The notes under the pieces were generated by a model. That model was not told the DNA's origin. It did not search any database and saw only the letters and a program-made list of their open reading frames with translations. Source: Pseudomonas palmensis (lineage in GTDB: Bacteria; Pseudomonadota; Gammaproteobacteria; Pseudomonadales; Pseudomonadaceae). Taken from it: a stretch of 64,000 nt of DNA. The translations under genes and the position numbers were made by a program. Position 1 is the first letter of the stretch, and each line of letters starts with the position of its first letter. Shown one piece after another: positions 57,455-64,000 of the stretch. The stretch spans positions 162,473 to 226,472 of the forward strand of contig NZ_JAFKEC010000003.1 of assembly GCF_017848315.1 (NCBI RefSeq), written 5' to 3'.

Positions 57455-59044
57455 TCAGCGTGCGGTCTTCACCGTGGCAAAGTCCTGCCGGCCGAACGGG
57501 CTGACCGTGTAGCCCTCCACATCCTTGCGCATCAGCACCGCTGCCGTGGGGTGCGCCAGTGGCAGCCACAGCGCCTGCTGCTGGATCAGCCCCTGGGCCT
57601 GCTGGTACAGGCGGCTGCGCACGCTCTGGTCGTTGGTGGTCTTGCCGGCACTGATCAACTGGTCCAGGCGCTTGTCGCAGTACCGCGCGAAGTTGGTCCC
57701 CGACTCGACTGCCGGGCAGGCAAACTGCGGGCTGAGGAAGTTGTCGGGGTCGCCGTTGTCGCCGGCCCAGCCCATGAACAGCAAATCGTGCTCACCGGCC
57801 TTGGCACGGCGGATCAGCTCGCCCCATTCGATCACGCGAATCTCGGCCTTGATGCCGACCTTCGCCAGGTCTGCCTGCAGCAGTTGTGCCCCCAGGCTCG
57901 GGTTGGGGTTGAGCAGGCTTCCCGAAGGGCGCGTCCAGATTGTGGTGCTGAAGCCGTCCGGCAACCCGGCCTTGACCAGCAGCGCCTTGGCTTTGGTCGC
58001 GTCGGTCGGGTAACCCGGCAAGTCCTTGGCGTAGCTCCAGGTGTTGGGCGGCAGGGGGCCTTCAGCGGCGACTGCGGTGCCTTCGAACACGGCCTTGAGG
58101 TAGCTGGTCTTGTCGAGCGCCAGGTTGATCGCCTGCCGTACCTCGACCTTGTCCAGCGGCGGGTGCTGGCTGTTGATCGCGACGAACGCGGTCATGAACG
58201 CCTCGGTCTTCTCGACCTTCAGGTTTGCGTCTTCGGCGGCTGCCGCAACGTCCAGCGGCTTGGGCGACAGGGCGATCTGGCACTCGTTGCGCCGCAGTTT
58301 CTGCAGGCGCACGTTGGCGTCGGGGGTGATCGCGAAAATCAGCGGGTCGACGCTCGGCTTGCCGGCAAAATAGTCGGCATTGGCGCGGTAGCGGATCACT
58401 GCGTCCTTCTGGAAACGCTGGAACACGAACGGGCCGGTGCCGATCGGCTGGCTGTTGAGCTTCTCCGGGGTGCCGGCCTTGAGCAACTGGTCGGCGTATT
58501 CGGCCGAATAGATCGAGGCGAAGCCCATGCTCAGGGTGGCGAGGAAGGTCGCGTCCGGATGGTCGAGGGTAAAGCGCACGCTCAGCGGATCGGGTGCCTC
58601 CACCTGCTTGATGAGGCTGGGCAGCTGCAACGACTGGGCATGCGGGTAGCCGCTCTGGGTGATCTTGTGCCAGGAGTGGGCGGGGTAGAGCATGCGCTGG
58701 AAGCTGAACAGCACGTCGTCGGCGTTCAGCACGCGGCTGGGCTTGAAGTACGGCGTACTGTGAAACTTTACCCCCGGGCGCAGCTTGAAGTCGTAGACCA
58801 GGCCGTCGGCCGATACCGTCCAGCTTTCGGCCAGGCTCGGCACCACCTTGCCGCTGGTGGCGTCGAATTCCACCAGCCGGTTCATGAGCACATCGGCAGA
58901 AGCATTGGTGGTGGTCAGCGCGTTATACTGCACCACGTCAAAGCCTTCGGGGCTGGCCTCGGTACATACGCTCAAGGCGCCTGCCTGGGCCAGTGCGGGG
59001 CTTAGCAGCGCTGCGAGCAACAGGGGTAAAGCGGCACGACGCAT
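57455..59044 (-). CDS. Peptide/solute ABC transporter, periplasmic binding protein (family 5, DppA-like)
   Basis: A 529-residue exported solute-binding protein. Signal peptide residues about 1-21 end ALAQA (MRRAALPLLLAALLSPALAQ). Family 5 features are YDFKLRPGVKFHSTPYFKPS near residue 95, NAEYAD-type lobe residues, and QQALWLPLAHPTAAVLMRKD near residue 490. It binds peptides or related solutes, but no permease or ATPase genes are next to it, so it must pair with a transporter elsewhere. AGGAG lies ahead of ATG 59044. Confidence 0.88.
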   Translation of the reverse strand: MRRAALPLLLAALLSPALAQAGALSVCTEASPEGFDVVQYNALTTTNASADVLMNRLVEFDATSGKVVPSLAESWTVSADGLVYDFKLRPGVKFHSTPYFKPSRVLNADDVLFSFQRMLYPAHSWHKITQSGYPHAQSLQLPSLIKQVEAPDPLSVRFTLDHPDATFLATLSMGFASIYSAEYADQLLKAGTPEKLNSQPIGTGPFVFQRFQKDAVIRYRANADYFAGKPSVDPLIFAITPDANVRLQKLRRNECQIALSPKPLDVAAAAEDANLKVEKTEAFMTAFVAINSQHPPLDKVEVRQAINLALDKTSYLKAVFEGTAVAAEGPLPPNTWSYAKDLPGYPTDATKAKALLVKAGLPDGFSTTIWTRPSGSLLNPNPSLGAQLLQADLAKVGIKAEIRVIEWGELIRRAKAGEHDLLFMGWAGDNGDPDNFLSPQFACPAVESGTNFARYCDKRLDQLISAGKTTNDQSVRSRLYQQAQGLIQQQALWLPLAHPTAAVLMRKDVEGYTVSPFGRQDFATVKTAR

Positions 59045-59406
59045 GGTGACTCCTTGGCTGATCAATGGCCCATCTGCCCGTGCAGTCTGGAAAACTCCTA
59101 CCCTAGTGCGCAAGGCCGTAAATGGCCAACTCCTTTTTCAAGGAATATTGCGACGAGCGGTTTTGTCGCTGGAAGCCCTGCATCCGGGCGGCCTGGGTTG
59201 ATTCATGCATCGTGCGATCACATCAAATGTTGTTGTACCCCGGCCTTTCTGGTATAAAGCAGCGCTCTTTTCTAGGGGCTCGGTTTGTCGCATCTGCAGA
59301 TCTTGCCGATAAGACCCTGAAGAAACACGGCGCCTGGCGCCAAAGACTGAGAGATTAAGCGGCCAACCCATGCCGGGTTGGGCATGTGGTTTTAGAGGGC
59401 TGAGGC
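59045..59406. other. 362-base region upstream of the binding-protein gene and rpmB
   Basis: Divergent intergenic DNA holding the promoter at 59230 and a leader of about 140 bases before rpmB. No additional gene is supported. Confidence 0.5.
59230..59258 (+). promoter_or_regulatory. Likely sigma-70 promoter of rpmB-rpmG
   Basis: TTGTTG (59230-59235), 17-base spacer and TATAAA (59253-59258), in an AT-rich stretch. The transcript would carry a leader of about 140 bases, room for ribosomal protein autocontrol; that use is inference. Confidence 0.55.
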
Positions 59407-59643
59407 ATGTCGAGAGTCTGTCAAGTTACCGGTAAGGGTCCGGTAACCGGGAATAACATTTCCCACGCGAATAACAAAACCCGTCGTCGTTTCCTGCCGA
59501 ACCTGCAGCATCACCGCTTCTGGGTCGAGTCGGAGAAGCGTTTCGTGCGTCTGCGCGTTTCTGCCAAAGGCATGCGTATCATCGACAAGCGCGGCATCGA
59601 TGCCGTTCTGGTCGAAATTCGCCGTAACGGCGCCAAGGTCTAA
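59407..59643 (+). CDS. rpmB: 50S ribosomal protein L28
   Basis: A 78-residue large-subunit protein. The start [20 protein letters not shown] and [20 protein letters not shown] are characteristic; there is no CxxC pair, so it is the zinc-independent type. rpmG follows after 11 bases. Confidence 0.97.
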   Translation: MSRVCQVTGKGPVTGNNISHANNKTRRRFLPNLQHHRFWVESEKRFVRLRVSAKGMRIIDKRGIDAVLVEIRRNGAKV

Positions 59644-59654
59644 GGGAGAAAATC

Positions 59655-59810
59655 ATGCGTGAATTGATCCGTCTGGTGTCGACCGCTAATACCGGCCACT
59701 TCTACACCACCGACAAGAACAAGCGCACCACTCCGGACAAAATCGAAATCAAAAAATTCGATCCGGTTGTTCGCAAGCACGTGATCTACAAGGAAGCCAA
59801 GATCAAGTAA
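59655..59810 (+). CDS. rpmG: 50S ribosomal protein L33
   Basis: A 51-residue basic protein from ATG 59655 (GGGAGAA upstream). [20 protein letters not shown] and [20 protein letters not shown] are diagnostic. It lacks the CxxC pairs of the zinc-binding form. Ends 17 bases before the terminator. Confidence 0.97.
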   Translation: MRELIRLVSTANTGHFYTTDKNKRTTPDKIEIKKFDPVVRKHVIYKEAKIK

Positions 59811-59826
59811 TTGATCCCGGCTTACG

Positions 59827-59863
59827 AAAAAAGGCCCGCATCTCACGATGCGGGCCTTTTTTT
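59827..59863. terminator. Bidirectional intrinsic terminator after rpmG
   Basis: AAAAAAGGCCCGCAT (from 59827) pairs with ATGCGGGCCTTTTTTT (to 59863) around CTCACG, one of the strongest terminators in the window. Confidence 0.95.
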
Positions 59864-59878
59864 ATGGCGATTTTCTGT

Positions 59879-60127
59879 TCAGCCGAAATGGAAACCGCTG
59901 ATCAGGCCCGCCTCGTTGCCGCTGATGTTCACGCGTTGCGGGTCCATTTCGCGGGTCGACATCTCGCCGATGCCGACCACGCGCTGGCGCCCGGTCAGTT
60001 CGCTGATGTAGGCCTTCACGGTCGGCACGTAGCGGGTGCCGACCAGGCGGCCGATGCAGGTGAGCACTTCGTCGTTGCTCAGTTGCAACGCTTCGATGGG
60101 GCAGACGACCGGTTGATCCTTTTGCAT
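59879..60127 (-). CDS. Small hypothetical protein (possible I78-like inhibitor)
   Basis: An 82-residue cytoplasmic-looking protein (no signal). The C-terminal DPQRVNISGNEAGLISGFHF recalls the ending of I78-type peptidase-inhibitor proteins (RxNxxxxxxGxIxxxxxG), but the match is loose. One Cys pair is possible (VCPIEALQL, VLTCIGRLV). AAGGAGCC precedes ATG 60127. It lies 90 bases downstream of the cupin on the same strand, so it may be in the same transcript. Confidence 0.6.
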   Translation of the reverse strand: MQKDQPVVCPIEALQLSNDEVLTCIGRLVGTRYVPTVKAYISELTGRQRVVGIGEMSTREMDPQRVNISGNEAGLISGFHFG

Positions 60128-60217
60128 GGTGAGGCTCCTTGAGTTCAGGTGGGTCCGGATAAGGACCTCGCCATGCTCGCGCCAGGGAGGGCTGGCGCGG
60201 CGGTATCTATCTATGGC

Positions 60218-60580
60218 CTATGCCTTGGGCTCGAACATCACGTAGATCTTGCGGCAGGTCTCCAGCACCTCCCAGGTGCCCTTGAAGCCGGCCGGGATCA
60301 CGAAGCGGTCACCGGTGCGCAGGGTCTTGGCGTTGCCTTCTTCGTCGCGCAGCACCGATACGCCGTGCACGATCTCGCAGTATTCGTGTTCAGTGTAATT
60401 GACGGTCCATTGCCCGGGCGCTCCCTCCCACACGCCAGCGGCGAATTGCCCGCAAGGGCTGGCGTAATGGTTGTAGACCGCCTGCTCCGGGTCGCCCTTG
60501 AGCACTTTTTCGGCAGCCGGGCGGTAGCGCTCGGCCTCGGTCAGTACCTGTGCGAAGTCGACAATCTGCTGGATATTCAT
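60218..60580 (-). CDS. Cupin-domain protein
   Basis: A 120-residue small cupin. The first cupin motif is visible as YTEHEYCEIVHGVSVLRDEE (one of the usual His positions replaced by Glu/His variation) and the second as GDRFVIPAGFKGTWEVLE. It resembles the cupin (S)-ureidoglycine aminohydrolase-type family. AGGGGA precedes ATG 60580. It lies divergently from the aldehyde dehydrogenase at 60774, so the two may be functionally linked. Substrate unknown. Confidence 0.8.
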   Translation of the reverse strand: MNIQQIVDFAQVLTEAERYRPAAEKVLKGDPEQAVYNHYASPCGQFAAGVWEGAPGQWTVNYTEHEYCEIVHGVSVLRDEEGNAKTLRTGDRFVIPAGFKGTWEVLETCRKIYVMFEPKA

Positions 60581-60773
60581 GTTTGGGTCCCCTGATTGTT
60601 AAATAAAGTGCACATCACTAGGCATTTGGCCATGTATTGTCAAATATATTGATAATTCAGGTGCCAGAGTTTAGGGTGTCGAGTGCCGTAGAGCGACAAT
60701 CGCTCCGGCCGTATTCTGACAGCGCCCTGGCCCCTCGTGCGGCGCTGCATTTCAACAACAGGAGGAGTTTCGT

Positions 60774-62267
60774 ATGACCACCCTGACTCGTGCGGACTGG
60801 GAACAGCGTGCCCAGCAACTCAAGATCGAAGGCCGTGCTTTCATCAATGGTGAATACACCGCCGCCGTTTCCAACGCCACGTTCGAGTGCCTGAGCCCGG
60901 TTGACGGACGCCTTCTGGCGCAGGTCGCCAGCTGCGACGAGGCCGACGCCCAGCGCGCCGTGGAAAACGCCCGCGCCACCTTCGAGTCCGGCGTGTGGTC
61001 ACGCCTGGCCCCGGCCAAGCGCAAGGCTACCCTGATCCGTTTCGCCGCGCTGCTCAAGCAGAACGTCGAGGAGCTGGCCCTGCTCGAAACCCTCGACATG
61101 GGCAAGCCGATCAACGACTCGCTGAACATCGACGTGCCGGGCGCTGCCCAGGCACTGAGCTGGAACGGCGAAGCCATCGACAAGATCTACGACGAAGTCG
61201 CGGCCACCCCGCACGACCAGCTAGGCCTGGTAACCCGCGAGCCTGTGGGTGTGGTAGCGGCCATCGTGCCGTGGAACTTCCCCCTGCTGATGGCCAGCTG
61301 GAAACTCGGCCCGGCGCTGGCCACCGGTAACTCGGTGGTGCTCAAGCCGTCCGAGAAGTCCCCGCTGACCGCCATCCGCATCGCCCAGCTGGCCATCGAG
61401 GCCGGTATCCCGGCCGGCGTGCTGAACGTGCTGCCTGGCTACGGCCACACCGTCGGCAAGGCTCTGGCCCTGCACATGGACGTCGATACCCTGGTGTTCA
61501 CCGGCTCGACCAAGATCGCCAAGCAGCTGATGATCTACGCCGGCGAATCGAACATGAAGCGCGTGTGGCTGGAAGCCGGCGGCAAGAGCCCGAACATCGT
61601 GTTCGCCGATGCCCCGGACCTGAACGCCGCTGCCGCCGCCGCGGCCAGTGCCATCGCCTTCAACCAGGGCGAAGTGTGCACCGCAGGTTCGCGTCTGCTG
61701 GTCGAGCGCTCGATCAAGGACAAGTTCCTGCCGCTGGTACTCGAGGCCCTCAAGGCCTGGAAGCCTGGCAACCCGCTGGACCCGGCCACCACCGTTGGTG
61801 CCCTGGTCGACACCCAGCAGATGAACACCGTGCTGTCCTACATCGAGGCTGGCCACACCGATGGCGCCAAGCTGCTGGTGGGCGGCAAGCGCATCCTCGA
61901 AGAAACCGGCGGCACCTATGTCGAACCGACCATCTTCGACGGCGTGAGCAACGCCATGCGCATCGCCAAGGAAGAGATCTTCGGTCCGGTACTGTCGGTG
62001 ATCACCTTCGACAGCGTCGAAGAAGCCATCCAGATCGCCAACGACACCCCTTACGGCCTGGCCGCAGGTGTATGGACCGCCGACATCAGCAAGGCGCACA
62101 AGACCGCCAAGGCCCTGCGTGCCGGCAGCGTGTGGGTCAACCAGTACGACGGTGGCGACATGACTGCGCCGTTCGGTGGCTTCAAGCAGTCGGGCAACGG
62201 CCGTGACAAGTCGCTGCACGCACTGGACAAGTACACCGAGCTCAAGGCCACCTGGATCAAGCTGTAA
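60774..62267 (+). CDS. NAD(P)+-dependent aldehyde dehydrogenase (PuuC/KauB-like)
   Basis: A 497-residue ALDH. Visible are the cofactor and substrate segment VAAIVPWNFPLLMASWKLGP near residue 165, VLKPSEKSPLTAIRIAQLAI near residue 190, GSTKIAKQLMIYAGESNMKR near residue 245, the catalytic Glu in VWLEAGGKSPNIV near residue 265 and the catalytic Cys in NQGEVCTAGSRLLVERSI near residue 300. Best general match is gamma-glutamyl-gamma-aminobutyraldehyde-type enzymes, which would suit the polyamine genes at 42.4-46.2 kb, but this specificity is inference. AGGAGGA lies ahead of ATG 60774. Confidence 0.93.
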   Translation: MTTLTRADWEQRAQQLKIEGRAFINGEYTAAVSNATFECLSPVDGRLLAQVASCDEADAQRAVENARATFESGVWSRLAPAKRKATLIRFAALLKQNVEELALLETLDMGKPINDSLNIDVPGAAQALSWNGEAIDKIYDEVAATPHDQLGLVTREPVGVVAAIVPWNFPLLMASWKLGPALATGNSVVLKPSEKSPLTAIRIAQLAIEAGIPAGVLNVLPGYGHTVGKALALHMDVDTLVFTGSTKIAKQLMIYAGESNMKRVWLEAGGKSPNIVFADAPDLNAAAAAAASAIAFNQGEVCTAGSRLLVERSIKDKFLPLVLEALKAWKPGNPLDPATTVGALVDTQQMNTVLSYIEAGHTDGAKLLVGGKRILEETGGTYVEPTIFDGVSNAMRIAKEEIFGPVLSVITFDSVEEAIQIANDTPYGLAAGVWTADISKAHKTAKALRAGSVWVNQYDGGDMTAPFGGFKQSGNGRDKSLHALDKYTELKATWIKL

Positions 62268-62310
62268 GGCCATGGGCGCGGCCTGGTGCCGCGCCCCGAG
62301 CGATCCGCGC

Positions 62311-62352
62311 CACAGCCGGGCCCTGCGTTAGCGCAGGCCCGGCTGTGTTGCT
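62311..62352 (+). terminator. Strong hairpin after the aldehyde dehydrogenase
   Basis: CACAGCCGGG (62311-62320) pairs with CCCGGCTGTG (62338-62347), extended inwards by CCTGCG/CGCAGG with one bulge, around TTAG. TTGCTT follows; moderate T content. Confidence 0.7.
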
Positions 62353-62385
62353 TGTGGCGATCCATCATTCTGCGAGGAAGTACAC

Positions 62386-63525
62386 ATGCGTTGGGCTACC
62401 TACTTCGCCGTGCTGTCGTCGGTTCTGAGCGTCGGCCTTGCCCTGGGCGTGAGCATGCCGTTGGTATCGCTGCGTCTGGAGAGCTGGGGCTATGGCAGCT
62501 TTGCCATTGGCGTGATGGCGGCGATGCCGGCAATTGGCGTGCTGGTTGGCGCCAGCCTGTCCAGCCGCCTGGCGGCGTATTTCGGCACCGCCACGCTGAT
62601 GCGCCTGTGCCTGCTGGCCGGTGCGTTGTCCATCGGCCTGCTGGCGCTGCTGCCCAGCTATCCGGTGTGGCTGGCGTTGCGCCTGCTGATCGGGGTGATC
62701 CTGACCATCGTGTTCATCCTTGGCGAAAGCTGGATCAACCAGCTGGTGGTCGAGCAATGGCGTGGCCGCCTGGTGGCGCTGTATGGCAGCAGCTATGCCC
62801 TCAGCCAGCTGGCCGGGCCGCTGCTGCTGGGCGTGCTGGGTTCGGAGGATGACCTGGGCTTCTGGATCGGGGCCGGGTTGCTGGTGGTGGCACCGCTGGT
62901 GCTGATCGGCCGCAGCGGGGCGCCCAGCGCTGAAGCCTGTGGTGTGGGCCTGCGTGACCTGGTGGGCTTCTGCCGGCGCTTGCCGGTAATCGCCTGGGCC
63001 ATTGCACTGTTCGCCGCGTTCGAGGCGATGATCCTCACCCTGTTGCCGGTGTACTGCCTGCAGCAGGGCTTCACCACCGAGCTGGCGCTGTTCATGGTCA
63101 GTACCGTGGTGGTAGGCGATGCGGTGCTGCAACTGCCGATCGGGGCGCTGGCCGACTACATGTCGCGCCGCACGCTGTTCACCGGCTGCGCCATGACCCT
63201 GCTGGTGTCGAGCCTGGCCATTCCGGTGCTGATGCACACGCCGGCGATCTGGCCATTGTGGGTGCTGTTCGGCGCCAGTGCCGGTGGCCTGTTCACCCTG
63301 TCGCTGATCTTGATCGGCGAACGCTATCGCGATGATGCGCTGGTGCGCGCCAACGCCCACGTGGCGCAGCTGTGGGGCATCGGCTGCCTGATCGGGCCAT
63401 TGGCTGCAGGGGCCGGCAGCCAGTGGGTGAGCGGGCATGCGTTGCCGCTGCTGATGGCGGCGGGCGCGTTCGGGCTGGTGCTGTTGGCGATGCGGCCGAA
63501 TGCCTTCGAGCCTGCCACGGCCTAG
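62386..63525 (+). CDS. MFS transporter
   Basis: A 379-residue major facilitator with about 12 predicted transmembrane helices. Features include MPLVSLRLESWGYGSFAIGV near residue 25, GVLVGASLSSRLAAYFGTAT in loop 2-3 and LLIGVILTIVFILGESWINQ. It resembles small sugar or drug efflux permeases, with unclear substrate. It follows the aldehyde dehydrogenase by 118 bases, with a hairpin in between. Confidence 0.86.
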   Translation: MRWATYFAVLSSVLSVGLALGVSMPLVSLRLESWGYGSFAIGVMAAMPAIGVLVGASLSSRLAAYFGTATLMRLCLLAGALSIGLLALLPSYPVWLALRLLIGVILTIVFILGESWINQLVVEQWRGRLVALYGSSYALSQLAGPLLLGVLGSEDDLGFWIGAGLLVVAPLVLIGRSGAPSAEACGVGLRDLVGFCRRLPVIAWAIALFAAFEAMILTLLPVYCLQQGFTTELALFMVSTVVVGDAVLQLPIGALADYMSRRTLFTGCAMTLLVSSLAIPVLMHTPAIWPLWVLFGASAGGLFTLSLILIGERYRDDALVRANAHVAQLWGIGCLIGPLAAGAGSQWVSGHALPLLMAAGAFGLVLLAMRPNAFEPATA

Positions 63526-63543
63526 GGCCGCTTTGTACCGGTT

Positions 63544-63580
63544 GAATCCCCTCGAGGAGCGCTATTCTCGGGGGATTTCA
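63544..63580 (+). terminator. Hairpin after the MFS gene
   Basis: GAATCCCCTCGAG (from 63544) pairs with CTCGGGGGATTTC (to 63580) imperfectly around GAGCGCTATT. Weak T tract. Confidence 0.6.
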
Positions 63581-63601
63581 CCTTTCGTCGCTTTCACCCA
63601 G

Positions 63602-63725
63602 CTGCGCAACTTCTTGCGCACCAAAATGTGGATAAACCTGTGCATACATTGCTGCAGGTCATAATAAACGTGGCCTGCAGCCAACTGCGCAACTTCTTGC
63701 ACAGTACTGCGCAAGAAGTTGCGCA
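63602..63725. repeat. 19-bp motif in three copies, two forming a 17-of-18 bp hairpin
   Basis: CTGCGCAACTTCTTGCGCA occurs at 63602-63620, again at 63685-63703 with one mismatch, and inverted at 63708-63725. The second and third copies pair with one mismatch around a four-base loop (63704-63707), followed by CTTTTTCG, so they also form a terminator-like structure directly before the Rhs frame. Confidence 0.9.
63627..63635 (-). promoter_or_regulatory. Consensus DnaA box
   Basis: TTATCCACA on the minus strand is a perfect DnaA-binding consensus. A one-mismatch neighbour TGTGCATAC follows about 10 bases later. A single box can be chance; no origin-like cluster or AT-rich unwinding region is seen. 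Confidence 0.5.
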
Positions 63726-64000
63726 CTTTTTCGAACATCATCCGCCACGTGCACCCCGACGGTAGCCAGGACCGCTACAGCTTTGATGAGCGTAGCAACC
63801 TGCTGCAGCACATCCGTCCCGACCACAGCGTGGTGCATTACGCCTACGACGACCATGACCAGCTGATTAAGACCCGCGATGCCGAGGGTGGCCTTTGGCT
63901 GCGCGACTACGACGAGCGCGGCAACCTGGTAGAGACGGTCGACCCGCTGGGCAACAAGACCGAATTTGCCTACACCCCAAGCGGCCTGGTAAGTGCGATC
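63668..64000 (+). pseudogene. 5'-truncated Rhs (YD-repeat) fragment, runs off the right edge
   Basis: An open frame of 111 codons without an ATG, entered just after an in-frame TAA at 63665. From about residue 23 it encodes NIIRHVHPDGSQDRYSFDE, YAYDDHDQLIKTRDAEGGLW, RDYDERGNLVETVDPLGNKT and EFAYTPSGLVSAI: at least four YD-repeat units of the Rhs core. The upstream part (about 63668-63733) overlaps the inverted-repeat hairpin and does not look like Rhs. So a piece of an rhs gene starts here mid-repeat. Possible starts are TTG 63719 or GTG 63749, without ribosome sites. Confidence 0.8.

Noticed and set aside
63600..63740. The DnaA box and repeats as a replication origin
   Set aside because: Only one perfect DnaA box and no AT-rich unwinding region or dnaA/dnaN neighbour.

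Overview
The window is a GC-rich bacterial chromosome segment that looks like the Pseudomonas putida group. Supports are the gene order (aspA-LysR-purEK; pstSCAB-phoU; phoBR; ubiCA; rubredoxin and its reductase; hupA; recG-oxyR; tonB-exbDB; spoT-rpoZ; gmk; rph; crc-pyrE; argB-algC; dut-coaBC; radC; rpmBG), a crc gene, and intergenic REP palindromes of the GCCGGCCTTGCCGGC type known from P. putida. Species assignment is inference. I see no tRNA, rRNA, CRISPR array, prophage or insertion sequence. The only clearly fragmentary gene is an Rhs piece at the right edge.

Layout. 1-4.6 kb: aspA (cut by the window edge), a LysR regulator, purE-purK (with a strong terminator-like hairpin in the purE leader) and two small envelope proteins. 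4.6-7.7 kb: hexose-6-phosphate mutarotase, a hotdog thioesterase and an MHS-type MFS symporter. 7.7-20.9 kb: phosphate module: pstS, pstCAB-phoU, a response regulator, an M23 peptidase, a CBS membrane protein, phoR-phoB and a small secreted protein. Three Pho boxes are visible, in front of pstS, pstC and phoB. 21-24.4 kb: ubiC-ubiA, rubredoxin and reductase, HU.

24.6-29.1 kb: eight consecutive overlapping genes for small membrane and exported proteins that I cannot assign to a known system. Two of them share a homologous membrane module. This is the best candidate for an undescribed system. 29.1-36.3 kb: a small conserved protein, a YbaK-HDOD fusion, recG, oxyR and tonB-exbD-exbB. 36.5-42.1 kb: an epimerase-like protein, a lipoprotein, ridA, spoT and rpoZ, then a LysR regulator. 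42.4-46.2 kb: gamma-glutamylation (polyamine-type) catabolism genes: a glutamine synthetase homologue, a class I amidotransferase-type hydrolase and an APC permease.

46.2-56.5 kb: housekeeping genes gmk, yicC, rph, crc, pyrE, argB, algC, a membrane sensor-like ORF, dut, coaBC and radC. 56.5-64 kb: a duplicated-domain membrane protein, an orphan peptide-binding protein, rpmB-rpmG, a small protein, a cupin, an aldehyde dehydrogenase, an MFS transporter, and a 5'-truncated Rhs segment next to a strong hairpin built from a 19-bp repeated motif.

The clearest functional groups are the Pho regulon (PhoR/PhoB sense phosphate limitation through PstSCAB-PhoU and drive the Pho boxes), energised outer-membrane uptake (ExbBD-TonB), the stringent response (SpoT with the RNA polymerase omega subunit) and carbon and polyamine catabolism (Crc, the GS/hydrolase/permease set and possibly the aldehyde dehydrogenase).
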